From: Nocardioides daejeonensis
GTDB lineage: Bacteria; Actinomycetota; Actinomycetes; Propionibacteriales; Nocardioidaceae
Assembly: GCF_003194585.1 (NCBI RefSeq)
Contig: NZ_QHKZ01000003.1
Coordinates: 310,001 to 374,000, forward strand
Reading direction: 5' to 3'
Length of the DNA stretch: 64,000 bases
Shown one piece after another: positions 1 to 12,540 of this stretch. The notes below the pieces were generated by a model that had not been told where the DNA came from, searched no databases, and saw only the letters and a list, made by a program, of their open reading frames with translations. Made by a program: the position numbers and the translations under genes. Position 1 is the first letter of the stretch. Each line of letters begins with the position of its first letter.

Positions 1-1
1 C

Positions 2-583
2 TGGACCGAGTGGTTCGACCTGTCCCGAGTCGTCGGGCTGCTCCCCTTCTTCACGTTCGGCCTCTTGGTCCGGCCGGAGCACCTCGCCATGCTCAAGTCG
101 AGGTGGGCAGCTCTCGCGGGTGCCGTCGTACTGGTGGGGGCGTGGCAGCTGGCCGCGCGCACCGACGACTGGATCAGCACCCGCTGGCTCTGGTACTCCT
201 TCCCCTATTCATCGCTCCGCGCTGACGGCGTCTACGTCGACGACACCACCGGCATGCTGCTCCGTCTGGGCGTGATGGCAGTGGGCTTCGCGGCTGCGCT
301 CGCGGTCTTCAGCCTGGTGCCGCGTGGACGGCACTGGTTCACCGCCCTCGGATCGGCCACGCTCGTCGTCTACCTCTTCCACGGGTTCGTCATCCGTGCC
401 GCCTGGCGACTCGGCTTCCCCGAATGGGCCCAGGCGCAGGGTGACTGGGTGCTCTGGCTGACCCTCGCCGGCGCCATCGCCGTCTCCACGGTCCTGGCCT
501 CTCCCCCGGTCGCCTCACGCCTCGTCTGGCTCGTCGACCCCGTCGCTCAGCTCCGCAAGCGCCGCCGCACCGCCCGCCCCTAA
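2..583 (+). CDS. Acyltransferase-family membrane protein, C-terminal part (5' truncated by window edge)
   Basis: The reading frame is open from the first bases of the window, so only the last 193 codons are present. The visible part has several hydrophobic stretches separated by short charged loops and an aromatic-rich segment (LVVYLFHGFVIR). This suggests the multi-pass acyltransferase-3 / fucose-4-O-acetylase type family, which acylates cell-envelope sugars. The tail is basic (LRKRRRT), as expected for a cytosolic end. The stop codon TAA lies in a fragment resembling the palindromic repeat that follows. The gene converges on rpoC. The family call rests on topology and resemblance only, because the catalytic N-terminal part is outside the window. 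Confidence 0.6.
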   Translation, partial: WTEWFDLSRVVGLLPFFTFGLLVRPEHLAMLKSRWAALAGAVVLVGAWQLAARTDDWISTRWLWYSFPYSSLRADGVYVDDTTGMLLRLGVMAVGFAAALAVFSLVPRGRHWFTALGSATLVVYLFHGFVIRAAWRLGFPEWAQAQGDWVLWLTLAGAIAVSTVLASPPVASRLVWLVDPVAQLRKRRRTARP

Positions 584-593
584 CAGAACCCGA

Positions 594-651
594 TCGTCCC
601 TAACAGATTCGTGGTCAGATCGCGTTCTGACCACGAATCTGTTAGGGACGA
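594..651. repeat. Long perfect hairpin repeat, copy 1, between convergent genes
   Basis: A perfect inverted repeat with arms 594-619 and 626-651 (26 bp counting the outermost T-A pair) and a 6-base loop. The arms contain CCCTAACAGATTCGTGGTC. The same arm sequence recurs at 27327-27388. Both copies lie between convergent genes, which suggests a bidirectional terminator or a dispersed palindromic element. There is no U-tract. Confidence 0.85.
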
Positions 652-695
652 CCCAGGCGCCCCCGCCCGCACCGGGTCGCTCCTGGAGATGGGAG

Positions 696-729
696 CGGCC
701 CCGGCCTCCCCGTGGGGAGGTCGGGGCCG
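696..729 (-). terminator. Probable rpoC terminator hairpin
   Basis: A stem of about 16 bp (CGGCCCCG... / ...CGGGGCCG) with one non-Watson-Crick position and a 2-base tip. It starts 20 bases downstream of the rpoC stop codon. No U-run follows, which is usual for high-G+C actinobacteria. Confidence 0.6.
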
Positions 730-748
730 TGAGTCCGACCGGGCTACC

Positions 749-3700
749 TCAGTTCTGGTAGGTGCCGAAGTCGAAGTCGTCGAGGGCGACGGCCTGGCCG
801 GTGCCTCCGAACCCGTAGTCGTAGGAGTCGTAGCCGGTGACCGAGTACGCCGCGGCACGGGCCTCCTCGGTCGGCTCCACCCGGATGTTGCGGTACCGCT
901 CGAGGCCGGTACCCGCCGGGATCAGCTTTCCGATGATCACGTTCTCCTTCAGACCGAGCAGCGAGTCGCTGCGGCCGTTGATCGCGGCGTCCGTGAGCAC
1001 CCGGGTGGTCTCCTGGAAGGAGGCCGCCGAGAGCCACGACTCGGTGGCCAGCGATGCCTTGGTGATACCCATGAGCTCCGGACGACCCGAGGCCGGCTTG
1101 CCGCCCTCGGCCAGCACCCGCTTGTTCTCCTGCTCGAAGCGGGTCCGGTCGACCAGGTCGGAGGGCAGCAGGTTGGTGTCGCCCGACTCGATCACCGTGA
1201 TCCGGCGCAGCATCTGCCGCACGATGATCTCGATGTGCTTGTCGTGGATCGACACACCCTGGCTGCGGTACACCGCCTGGACCTCGTCCACCAGGTGCTG
1301 CTGGGCGCGACGCACACCGAGGATCCGCAGGACCTCCTTGGGGTCCTCCGTGCCCTGGGTGAACTTGTCACCGACCTCCACGTGGTCACCGTCCTGGACC
1401 AGCAGACGCGAACGCCGGCTGACCGGGTACTCCACGACCTCGGAGCCGTCGTCGGGGGTGACCAGGACCTTGCGGGCCTTGTCACCCTCCTCGATCTCCA
1501 CACGACCGGCCGCCTCCGAGATCGGGGCCAGACCCTTGGGGGTCCGGGCCTCGAAGAGCTCCACCACGCGGGGCAGACCCTGCGTGATGTCGTCGGCGGA
1601 GGCCACGCCACCGGTGTGGAAGGTACGCATGGTCAGCTGCGTGCCGGGCTCACCGATCGACTGGGCGGCGATGATGCCGACGGCCTCACCGATGTCGACC
1701 AGCTTGCCGGTGGCCAGCGAGCGGCCGTAGCACTTGGCACAGGTCCCGGTGCTGGCCTCGCAGGTGAGCACGGAGCGCACCTTGACCTCGGTCACGCCGG
1801 CCTCGATGAGCTCGGCGATCTTGACGTCGCCGAGGTCCTCACCGGCGCCGACGAGGACCTCGCCGGACGTCGGGTGGGCCACGTCGACGGCCGAGGTGCG
1901 CGCGTAGGCGGCGGTCTCGGCGTTCTCGTCCTTGCGCACCACGCCGTCGGGACCGGCCACGCCGATCACCTTGGGCAGACCACGCTCGGTGCCACAGTCG
2001 TCCTCACGGATGATGACGTCCTGCGAGACGTCCACCAGACGACGGGTCAGGTAGCCCGAGTCGGCGGTACGCAGCGCGGTGTCGGCCAGACCCTTGCGGG
2101 CACCGTGCGTGGCGATGAAGTACTCCAGGACGGTCAGGCCCTCCCGGAAGTTCGACTTGATCGGCCGCGGGATGATCTCGCCCTTGGGGTTCGCCACCAG
2201 ACCACGCATGGCCGCGACCTGACGGATCTGGTTCATGTTTCCGGACGCACCCGAGTCGACCATCATGTAGATCGGGTTGGCCTTGTCGAAGTTGGTCTCC
2301 ATGGCCTTGCCGACCTCGGCAGCCGCCTGGGTCCAGATCTCGATGAGCTCCTGACGGCGCTCCTCGTCGGTGACCAGACCGCGCTCGAACTGCTTCTGGA
2401 CCTTCGCCGCCTGCTCCTCGAAGCCCGACAGGATGTCGGCCTTCGACGCCGGGGTGGTCACATCGTCGATGGAGACGGTGACACCCGAGCGGGTGGCCCA
2501 GTGGAAGCCGGTGTCCTTCAACGCGTCCAGCGACGCCGCGACCTCGACCTTGGAGTAGCGCTCGGCCAGGTCGTTGACGATGGCACCCAGCTGCTTCTTG
2601 CCGACCTCGTAGTTCACGAAGCGGTAGTCGGCGGGAAGGGTGTCGTTGAAGTACGTGCGACCCAGCGTGGTCTCCACCGTCTCGCCGTCGATCCGCAGCT
2701 TGATCCGGCTCTGCAGCGAGATCTCGCCCCGGTCGAAGGCCATGATCGCCTCGGCCTGGGACGCGAAGGCACGGCCCTCGCCCGGCTCGCCCTCACGGTC
2801 GGTGGTGAGGAAGAACAGACCGATGATCATGTCCTGGCTCGGCATGGTGACCGGCCGGCCGTCGGACGGCTTCAAGATGTTGTTGGTCGACAGCATCAGG
2901 ATCCGGGCCTCGGCCTGAGCCTCGGCCGACAGCGGCAGGTGGACGGCCATCTGGTCACCGTCGAAGTCGGCGTTGAACGCGCCACAGACGAGCGGGTGCA
3001 GCTGGATGGCCTTGCCCTCGATGAGCTGCGGCTCGAACGCCTGGATGCCGAGTCGGTGCAGCGTGGGTGCACGGTTGAGCAGCACCGGGTGCTCGGTGAT
3101 GACCTCTTCGAGCACGTCCCAGACCTCGGCCCGGACGCCGCGCTCCACCATCCGCTTGGCGGACTTGATGTTCTGCGCGTGCGACAGGTCGACCAGGCGC
3201 TTCATCACGAACGGCTTGAAGAGCTCCAGGGCCATCTGCTTGGGCAGACCGCACTGGTGCAGCTTCAGCGTCGGGCCGGAGACGATCACCGAACGACCCG
3301 AGTAGTCCACGCGCTTGCCGAGCAGGTTCTGACGGAAGCGACCCTGCTTGCCCTTGAGCATGTCGGAGAGCGACTTCAGCGGCCGGTTGCCCGGGCCGGT
3401 GACGGGGCGACCACGACGGCCGTTGTCGAAGAGCGAGTCGACGGCCTCCTGGAGCATCCGCTTCTCGTTGTTGACGATGATCTCCGGCGCGCCGAGATCG
3501 AGCAGCCGCTTGAGGCGGTTGTTCCGGTTGATCACGCGACGGTAGAGGTCGTTCAGGTCGGAGGTGGCGAAGCGGCCACCGTCGAGCTGGACCATCGGCC
3601 GCAGGTCCGGCGGGATCACCGGGACGGCGTCCAACACCATGCCCAGCGGGCTGTTGCCGGTCTTGCGGAAGGCGTCGACCACCTTGAGACGCTTGAGGGC

Positions 3701-4573
3701 ACGGACCTTGCGCTGGCCCTTGCCGGTGGCGATGGTCTCGCGCAGCGACTCCACCTCGGCCTCGATGTCGAACGTCTGCAGGCGCTTCTGGATCGCCGTG
3801 GCGCCCATGTGGCCCTCGAAGTACTTGCCGAACCAGGCCTGCATCTCGCGGTAGAGCATCTCGTCGCCCATGAGGTCCTGGACCTTCAGGCTCTTGAAGG
3901 TGTCCCAGACCTCCTCGAGGCGGGCGAGCTCGGCGTCGGAGCGCTTACGCAGCTGCGCCATCTCGCGCTCGGCGCCGTCCTTGACCTTGCGCCGGGCGTC
4001 CGCCTTGGCACCCTCGGCCTCGAGAGTGGCAAGGTCCTCCTCCAGCTTGCGGGCGCGGTCCTCGATCGCGGAGTCGCGACGGCCCTCGAGCCGCTTGCGC
4101 TCCAGGTCGATCTTGCCCTCGAGCTGGGTCAGGTCGCGGTGCCGGGCGTCCTCATCGACCGAGGTGATCATGTAGGCCGCGAAGTAGATGACCTTCTCAA
4201 GGTCCTTCGGCGCCAGGTCGAGCAGGTAGCCGAGCCGGCTCGGGACACCCTTGAAGTACCAGATGTGGGTGACCGGGGCGGCCAGCTCGATGTGGCCCAT
4301 CCGCTCACGGCGGACCTTGGAGCGGGTCACCTCGACGCCGCAACGCTCACAGATGATGCCCTTGAAGCGCACGCGCTTGTACTTGCCGCAGTAGCACTCC
4401 CAGTCCCGGGTGGGACCGAAGATCTTCTCGCAGAAGAGGCCGTCACGCTCGGGCTTGAGCGTGCGGTAGTTGATGGTTTCCGGCTTCTTGACCTCGCCGT
4501 GGCTCCACGTGCGGATGTCGTCCGCAGTGGCCAGGCCGATCCGAAGCTGGTCGAAGAAGTTCACGTCGAGCAC
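749..4573 (-). CDS. rpoC: DNA-directed RNA polymerase subunit beta'
   Basis: Catalytic largest subunit of RNA polymerase, 1274 residues, full length for an actinobacterial beta'. The N-terminal zinc site has Cys 60, 62, 75 and 78. The Mg-binding catalytic loop NADFDGD is at residues 534-540. The second zinc site has Cys 860, 938, 945 and 948 ([11 protein letters not shown]). The start is GTG at 4573, giving the typical N-terminus [10 protein letters not shown], with an AAGGA-like ribosome site upstream. It follows rpoB after 127 bases, and that gap holds an inverted repeat. Constitutive co-transcription with rpoB is expected. No frameshift or missing motif was seen. Confidence 0.98.
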   Translation of the reverse strand: MLDVNFFDQLRIGLATADDIRTWSHGEVKKPETINYRTLKPERDGLFCEKIFGPTRDWECYCGKYKRVRFKGIICERCGVEVTRSKVRRERMGHIELAAPVTHIWYFKGVPSRLGYLLDLAPKDLEKVIYFAAYMITSVDEDARHRDLTQLEGKIDLERKRLEGRRDSAIEDRARKLEEDLATLEAEGAKADARRKVKDGAEREMAQLRKRSDAELARLEEVWDTFKSLKVQDLMGDEMLYREMQAWFGKYFEGHMGATAIQKRLQTFDIEAEVESLRETIATGKGQRKVRALKRLKVVDAFRKTGNSPLGMVLDAVPVIPPDLRPMVQLDGGRFATSDLNDLYRRVINRNNRLKRLLDLGAPEIIVNNEKRMLQEAVDSLFDNGRRGRPVTGPGNRPLKSLSDMLKGKQGRFRQNLLGKRVDYSGRSVIVSGPTLKLHQCGLPKQMALELFKPFVMKRLVDLSHAQNIKSAKRMVERGVRAEVWDVLEEVITEHPVLLNRAPTLHRLGIQAFEPQLIEGKAIQLHPLVCGAFNADFDGDQMAVHLPLSAEAQAEARILMLSTNNILKPSDGRPVTMPSQDMIIGLFFLTTDREGEPGEGRAFASQAEAIMAFDRGEISLQSRIKLRIDGETVETTLGRTYFNDTLPADYRFVNYEVGKKQLGAIVNDLAERYSKVEVAASLDALKDTGFHWATRSGVTVSIDDVTTPASKADILSGFEEQAAKVQKQFERGLVTDEERRQELIEIWTQAAAEVGKAMETNFDKANPIYMMVDSGASGNMNQIRQVAAMRGLVANPKGEIIPRPIKSNFREGLTVLEYFIATHGARKGLADTALRTADSGYLTRRLVDVSQDVIIREDDCGTERGLPKVIGVAGPDGVVRKDENAETAAYARTSAVDVAHPTSGEVLVGAGEDLGDVKIAELIEAGVTEVKVRSVLTCEASTGTCAKCYGRSLATGKLVDIGEAVGIIAAQSIGEPGTQLTMRTFHTGGVASADDITQGLPRVVELFEARTPKGLAPISEAAGRVEIEEGDKARKVLVTPDDGSEVVEYPVSRRSRLLVQDGDHVEVGDKFTQGTEDPKEVLRILGVRRAQQHLVDEVQAVYRSQGVSIHDKHIEIIVRQMLRRITVIESGDTNLLPSDLVDRTRFEQENKRVLAEGGKPASGRPELMGITKASLATESWLSAASFQETTRVLTDAAINGRSDSLLGLKENVIIGKLIPAGTGLERYRNIRVEPTEEARAAAYSVTGYDSYDYGFGGTGQAVALDDFDFGTYQN

Positions 4574-4622
4574 GTTGGCTGCTGTCCTTCGTTAGTTCTG
4601 GAATGAAAGATTTGTGTGGACT

Positions 4623-4699
4623 GGGTCTCGACAAGCTCGACCACCGAAGCCACCGGAGCGGTGACGACCGCCGCGGCGGTGATCGAGCCTGTCGAGATC
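4623..4699. repeat. Inverted pair of the GTCTCGACAGGCTCGACCACCG repeat between rpoB and rpoC
   Basis: The left copy (4623-4646, one or two differences from the consensus) and a reverse-complement copy (4677-4699) face each other across about 30 bases, filling the rpoB-rpoC gap. The same 22-base unit occurs three times in frame at 9053-9140. The pair could form a hairpin in the rpoBC transcript. Confidence 0.75.
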
Positions 4700-4700
4700 A

Positions 4701-8216
<3,516 letters not shown>

Positions 8217-8314
8217 GAGTTGTCCTTAGAGGAGGTTCGCTCTGGGAGGCGCCAGCCCACCACAAACCGGCCACCGGACAGGCAGGAAGCATTTGAGGGC
8301 AGGCGCAAGGATCG

Positions 8315-8344
8315 ACCTTACACCGCCACAAGGGGTCCACGCAA
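8315..8344 (-). promoter_or_regulatory. Candidate rpoB promoter
   Basis: On the minus strand, TTGCGT (8339-8344) is followed after 18 bases by TAAGGT (8315-8320). This fits a sigma-70/HrdB-like -35/-10 pair and would give a leader of roughly 90 bases before the rpoB TTG. The rest of the 256-base gap 8217-8472 shows only weak G/C-rich dyads. Confidence 0.5.
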
Positions 8345-8472
8345 GGCGCGATACGGTCCGGCCTGACGCCTCGTGTGCCACTGCCCGAAAGCATGACTCT
8401 CCGACACGATCAGGTCAAGCAGCCGTCCGGCGCGGCGCCGGAGGTCACGCCGCGCGGGGCGGTCGCAGCCTC

Positions 8473-9330
8473 CTACTCGGACGGGCTCTCCGAGGGCGCG
8501 GCCGAGCCACACGGGTCGCCCGCAGCCGCCTCGTCCCCACCTTCGAGACCATCGACGTCGTCGATCAGCCAGGTACCGTCCCGGTGCACCATCGTGACGC
8601 CGAGCATCAACGTGCCGACGCCCTGGTCGCCGCCCGCGTTGCTGGCCTGGTTGCGGATGACCGCGACCAGCTGCACACGATCGCCGTCGTCGCTGACGGC
8701 TGTCACGCCGCTGCGCAGCACGTCGGTGCGCACCACAGCCTTGACCTGCTCCGCCTTCTCCAGCACCACGGCCCAGACCTTGTCGAACTCGCAACGGTAC
8801 TGCGGCGTCAGCACCGCTACCGCCCGCTGGTGCGCGGTCTCCAGGTCGTCCCACCGGTAGGTGAGCACGTTGCCGAAGCTCTGCTCCAGGACCGACTTCG
8901 CCTCGCGCACCGCCGCCTCGTTGCTCGGCGTGTCAGCGTCCGTGTCGCGGGTCTGCACGTAGCCGGCGAAGCCGCCGACCAGCAGGACGGCCAGGGCGAG
9001 CGCTGCCAGCAGCCACGTGGGTACGCCGCCACGCGCGTGGGGCGCCGACTCCGTCTCGACAGGCTCGACCACCGAAGTCGCCCCGGTCTCGACAGGCTCG
9101 ACCACCGCAGCCGACTCGGTCTCGACAGGCTCGACCACCGGGGCGTCTTGCTCGCGGTCGTAGGCGGCGCGCGCCTGGGTGTCGAGGAGGACCTTGGCGG
9201 CCTGGTTGTAGAGGTCGAAGCGCCGGTCGGTAGGTTCCAGGTCTGCCGTCGCCTCGCGCCAGGCCGCGCGGATCTCTTCCTCGCTCGCCTCGGGAGCGAC
9301 CCCCAGGACGTCGTACCAACTGGCGCTCAT
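8473..9330 (-). CDS. Mce-associated membrane protein with degenerate J-like N-terminal domain
   Basis: 285 residues. The start ATG at 9330 overlaps the upstream stop as ATGA, which argues against the longer in-frame extension. Residues 1-60 (SWYDVLGVAPEASEEEIRAAW ... QARAAYDRE) follow a DnaJ J-domain pattern, but the HPD tripeptide needed to stimulate Hsp70 is absent. Three 11-residue repeats (VVEPVET plus four) follow. Next come a membrane segment (TWLLAALALAVLLVGGFAGY) and a C-terminal Mce-associated domain ending in a Trp-Leu-Ile-Asp-Asp strand. It is the last gene of the mce operon and probably helps assemble or stabilise the envelope-spanning Mce complex (inference). Confidence 0.75.
   Translation of the reverse strand: MSASWYDVLGVAPEASEEEIRAAWREATADLEPTDRRFDLYNQAAKVLLDTQARAAYDREQDAPVVEPVETESAAVVEPVETGATSVVEPVETESAPHARGGVPTWLLAALALAVLLVGGFAGYVQTRDTDADTPSNEAAVREAKSVLEQSFGNVLTYRWDDLETAHQRAVAVLTPQYRCEFDKVWAVVLEKAEQVKAVVRTDVLRSGVTAVSDDGDRVQLVAVIRNQASNAGGDQGVGTLMLGVTMVHRDGTWLIDDVDGLEGGDEAAAGDPCGSAAPSESPSE
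9053..9140. repeat. Three in-frame tandem copies of a 22-base repeat, 33-base period
   Basis: Copies of GTCTCGACAGGCTCGACCACCG lie at 9053-9074, 9086-9107 and 9119-9140, all inside the preceding coding sequence. Read on the minus strand they encode VVEPVET each time. The 33-base period keeps the frame. Confidence 0.9.
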
Positions 9331-9995
9331 CGACGCTGGTCCTTCTCTTCGCCCTTCGATGACTTCTTCGTCGTGGGCTGCTCGTCGGGCTCGGGCTGGC
9401 CCGTGGGCGTCTCGGTCGCGCTGGGAGCCGGCGCGGTGGTGCACTCCGGGTTCTGGGCGACGTTGCAGGGGGTCTGGTCGATGAGCCAGTTGCCGCCGAC
9501 CTTCACCAAGGTCAGCTCGAGCGTGTAGCCCTGGGGCTGCTCGGTCTTGTTCTGGATGGCTCGGGCCGTCTCACCGCCGACGAGGACCGTCGCGCGGTCC
9601 GCCGAGATCTCCACAACACCCACCCGATCGACCGTCGTGGTCGTGGCGAAGCCCTGGACCGCGAGCGGGGTGACGTTGTCGACCTGCTTGTCGAACTCCT
9701 CGCGATAGGAGGTCGAGATCAGCGGCGTCACCCGGTCCCGGTAGGCCGTGAGCAGCTTCTGCTCGTCGAGGTCCGAGGGACCGAAGTTCGAGGCTGCCTC
9801 GACGTAGCTCCGAGCAGCCAGCATCGCGGCAGCCCGATCGTCGGCGCCACCCTCGCCGGAGTCATCGTCCGACCGCAAGCCCAGGATCAGCCATACGAAG
9901 GAGGCGACCAGCAGCAGCGTCAGGACCGCCGCGAGGGCGCTCCTCGCCACGCGGGACCGGGGGCCGGTCTCGCCATCGGTTCCAGACACGATCAC
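9327..9995 (-). CDS. Mce-associated membrane protein (Mas-like)
   Basis: 222 residues. There is a short cytosolic N-terminus, one membrane helix at about residues 20-41 (ALAAVLTLLLVASFVWLIL), and an extracytoplasmic domain with the Mce-associated pattern of a helix (YVEAASNF), a Tyr-rich segment and a final beta strand (GGNWLIDQTPC). The tail is Pro/Thr/Lys-rich and low in complexity. Both ends overlap neighbours by ATGA, so translation is coupled to mceF and to the J-like gene. Such accessory proteins stabilise Mce complexes in mycobacteria (family knowledge); substrate binding has not been shown. Confidence 0.75.
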   Translation of the reverse strand: MIVSGTDGETGPRSRVARSALAAVLTLLLVASFVWLILGLRSDDDSGEGGADDRAAAMLAARSYVEAASNFGPSDLDEQKLLTAYRDRVTPLISTSYREEFDKQVDNVTPLAVQGFATTTTVDRVGVVEISADRATVLVGGETARAIQNKTEQPQGYTLELTLVKVGGNWLIDQTPCNVAQNPECTTAPAPSATETPTGQPEPDEQPTTKKSSKGEEKDQRR

Positions 9996-11266
9996 TCCGT
10001 CGATGAGGCAGCGTTGCGCAGCAGCAGCCAGGAGAGGCTGGGGGTAGCGCCGGGAGCGGTCAGGCTACCCGTTCCCGCCATGTCGGCCTGACCGTCCACG
10101 CCGGTCGACCAGACCAGGTCGTCGGTCTCCGGGTCCCAGGTAGCGACGACGGGCGCGCGCTTGAGCACGTTCTGAGCACCCCGCGCGTTGGACTTGTTCG
10201 CCGGCTCACGACAGCCCACCTGGGTCGGCAGGTCACGCCACTCACCGTTGTTGGGGTTGCGCTGGTCGGTGGCCTGGTAGTTGCTGCGGCACAACTGGTG
10301 GGGAGTCAGGACGAGGCCGAAGTGCGCGTCGTACAGACCCGTGTCGGGGTCCTTGGCGGCCACCGTGAAGCCGCCCTCGACGGCGTACGGGTAGACGACC
10401 AGAAGGTGCTCGAGGCCGTCGAGGTTCGCCACGACGACCTCACTGGTGGTCCGCACGTTGTTGAGCAGCGAGGTGATCGCGACGTCGTTCTCCTCGATGA
10501 ACCGACGCAGGGTGTTGGCAGCCGCCGACCCGTTGTCGATCACCGTGCGCAGGTCGGCGTCCGAGCCGGCCAGCGTGGTGCTGAAGAGGCTGAGGTCGCG
10601 AGCGAAGCTGCGGATCGAGCCGGCCAGGTCGACCTGCGAGGTGAGCACCGTGTTGCTCGAGCGGATCAGCGCCGTGGTGAGGTCGAAGTTGGCGTTCGCC
10701 GTCTCGATGAACGAGGTCGTCGTGTCGATGATCTGCCCCAGGTCCTCGCCGGTGTCCTGGAACGCCGTGCCGAGCTCGTGCACGACAGTGCGCAGCGCGT
10801 CCCGATCGACGCCGCCGACCGTGGTCGCGACGTCGGCGATCAGCTTGGAGGTCGGGATCGGCGTCTGGGTGTTCTCCTGCGCGATCTGCGAGCGGTCCTT
10901 CAGGTACGGACCCTCGTTCGCCTGCGGCTGGATGTCGACATATTGCTCACCGACCGCGGACCGGTTGGCGACGACCGCAAGCGTGTCGGCCGGGATCCGG
11001 TCCCACTTGTTGTCGATGTCGAGATGGACGTCGACGCCCTGATCGGTCAGCTTCATCTCGCCGACACGCCCCACGGTGGTGCCGCGGTAGCTGACCTCGG
11101 CACCCTCGAAGATGCCACCGGAGTCGGGGAAGTGCGCGACGACCGTGTAGCTGTCATCGAAGAAGAGCCGGTCGAGGCGGGCGTACTTGGCCCCCACGAA
11201 AGAGACGCCGAGGAGCGTGATGACCACGAAGATCACCAGCTGGATCTTGGTACGGCGTGTGATCAC
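9992..11266 (-). CDS. mceF: MCE family protein, MceF position
   Basis: 424 residues, with an N-terminal membrane anchor (QLVIFVVITLLGVSFVGA) and then the MlaD/MCE domain (VSYRGTTVGRVGEM) at about residues 40-130. A long helical region and a C-terminal tail follow. It is the sixth mce gene of the operon, so by order it corresponds to MceF. The six Mce proteins are expected to form a hexameric tunnel carrying lipids across the cell envelope to the YrbE permease. The start ATG overlaps the mceE stop by ATGA. No cargo can be deduced from sequence. Confidence 0.85.
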   Translation of the reverse strand: MITRRTKIQLVIFVVITLLGVSFVGAKYARLDRLFFDDSYTVVAHFPDSGGIFEGAEVSYRGTTVGRVGEMKLTDQGVDVHLDIDNKWDRIPADTLAVVANRSAVGEQYVDIQPQANEGPYLKDRSQIAQENTQTPIPTSKLIADVATTVGGVDRDALRTVVHELGTAFQDTGEDLGQIIDTTTSFIETANANFDLTTALIRSSNTVLTSQVDLAGSIRSFARDLSLFSTTLAGSDADLRTVIDNGSAAANTLRRFIEENDVAITSLLNNVRTTSEVVVANLDGLEHLLVVYPYAVEGGFTVAAKDPDTGLYDAHFGLVLTPHQLCRSNYQATDQRNPNNGEWRDLPTQVGCREPANKSNARGAQNVLKRAPVVATWDPETDDLVWSTGVDGQADMAGTGSLTAPGATPSLSWLLLRNAASSTE

Positions 11267-12540
11267 TGGGCCACCCCCCGCAGCAGCAGACCGACCAGGG
11301 CCGGGTCGTTGTCCTTCATGAGCTCCGAGAGCGGCACGCTGATCGTGCCGGGCGCGCTCCGGTTCAGGCCGGTCTGAGTAGCGTCGGTCTCCGCGGTACG
11401 CCGTGGCTTGGGCAACAACCCGCCGCCACTCAGGAGGGCACAGATCAGGTTCTGCTGGTTCTTGCCGTCCTTGCAGTAGGTGAGCAGGTCGGCCGGGCTG
11501 TTGACGTTGGGAAGGATCTCCGGCAGGCCACCCTCGCCCTTCTCCCCCAGCAGCCGCACGTCGAGCTTGATCGCCAGGTTCACGAAGTCACCCATGTGCA
11601 GGTTGCGTGCCTGCTGCGGGTCTCGGCCGACGGCTTCGTCGACGAAGGGGTAGGTGAGCAGCACGTGGAAGGACTTGGCGAAGTCGTCACCGGTCTTGGC
11701 AAGGCTGAAGAGCACCGGCTGCAGCTCCGAGAGCGCATCGATCGTGGCGGTCTTCGACGCCTTGATCACCCGGGTGCCCACGTCGCCCAGCTTGTTGAGC
11801 GCCTTGAGCATCTTCACCAGGTCGCCGCGCTGCTGGTCGATCGAGGTCAGCGCGGCCGGCAGCTCGTCAAGCGCGGACGTGATGGCGTCCTTCTGCTCGT
11901 TGGCGCTGATGGAGAGAGCGTTGAGCCGCTCGATGGCGGTGACGATGGCGTCCTTGTTGTCGTCCAGCTCGCCCATGAAGGTCTGCAGCTGGGTGAGCAC
12001 CGACTTGGCGGCACCCTCACGTCCGTCGAACGCCTTGTTGAGCTCCGTGGTGATCGTCTTCAGCTGGTCGACGCCACCGCCGTTGAGCACCAGGCTCAGG
12101 GCACCCAGGACCTCTTCGACCTCGGGGTTGCGGTTGGTCCGCTCGACCGCGATCTGGCTGTGGTCCTTGAGACGCTCCGGCGAGGGGTCGGACGGAGCGC
12201 TGAGCGAGACGAATTTCTCACCGAGCAGGCTGGTCTGGCGGATCGAGGCCTCGGCGTTGGCGGGCAGGTTGACGTCCTTGCGGACCTCCAGCGTGACCTT
12301 CGCCTGGTTGTCGACGAGCTCGACCTTCTTCACCTTGCCGACGCTGACGTCGTTGACCTTGACGGTCGACTGCGGCACCAGGTCCAGCACGTCCGGGAAC
12401 GTCACCGTGACCTCGATGGGGTCGGCGCCGGTGTCAGTACCGCCGGGCAGCGGCATGTCGTAGATCGAGAAGCCGCAGGAGGAGACCAGCAGTGCGGTCG
12501 CGGCGGCCAGGCCGGCGCGTGAGATTCCCCGGAGCTTCAT
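11263..12540 (-). CDS. mceE: MCE family lipoprotein, MceE position
   Basis: 425 residues. The signal peptide ends in a lipobox VSSC with the lipidated Cys at residue 22, so this is the lipoprotein member of the Mce hexamer (MceE/LprK type). An MCE domain follows (VKVNDVSVGKVKKVEL), then long predicted helices. ATG at 12540 is chosen because it sits directly before the signal peptide and overlaps the upstream stop; an upstream extension adds only Arg-rich sequence. Translation is coupled at both ends. It probably anchors the complex at the outer face of the plasma membrane. Confidence 0.87.
   Translation of the reverse strand: MKLRGISRAGLAAATALLVSSCGFSIYDMPLPGGTDTGADPIEVTVTFPDVLDLVPQSTVKVNDVSVGKVKKVELVDNQAKVTLEVRKDVNLPANAEASIRQTSLLGEKFVSLSAPSDPSPERLKDHSQIAVERTNRNPEVEEVLGALSLVLNGGGVDQLKTITTELNKAFDGREGAAKSVLTQLQTFMGELDDNKDAIVTAIERLNALSISANEQKDAITSALDELPAALTSIDQQRGDLVKMLKALNKLGDVGTRVIKASKTATIDALSELQPVLFSLAKTGDDFAKSFHVLLTYPFVDEAVGRDPQQARNLHMGDFVNLAIKLDVRLLGEKGEGGLPEILPNVNSPADLLTYCKDGKNQQNLICALLSGGGLLPKPRRTAETDATQTGLNRSAPGTISVPLSELMKDNDPALVGLLLRGVAQ

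Noticed and set aside
594..651. Long hairpin considered as the end of an insertion sequence
   Set aside because: No transposase or target duplication is visible. The arms face each other across 6 bases, so there is no room for an element body.
611..4606. A 1331-codon open frame on the plus strand opposite rpoC
   Set aside because: It is the antisense shadow of rpoC created by G/C-rich third positions. The translation is low-complexity (Val/Leu/Gly/Asp-rich) without domain motifs, while the minus strand has every beta' motif.
9331..9444. N-terminal extension of the J-like Mce-associated protein
   Set aside because: The added residues are Arg/His/Ala-rich shadows of the upstream coding frame. 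The ATGA overlap at 9330 is the typical coupling in this operon.
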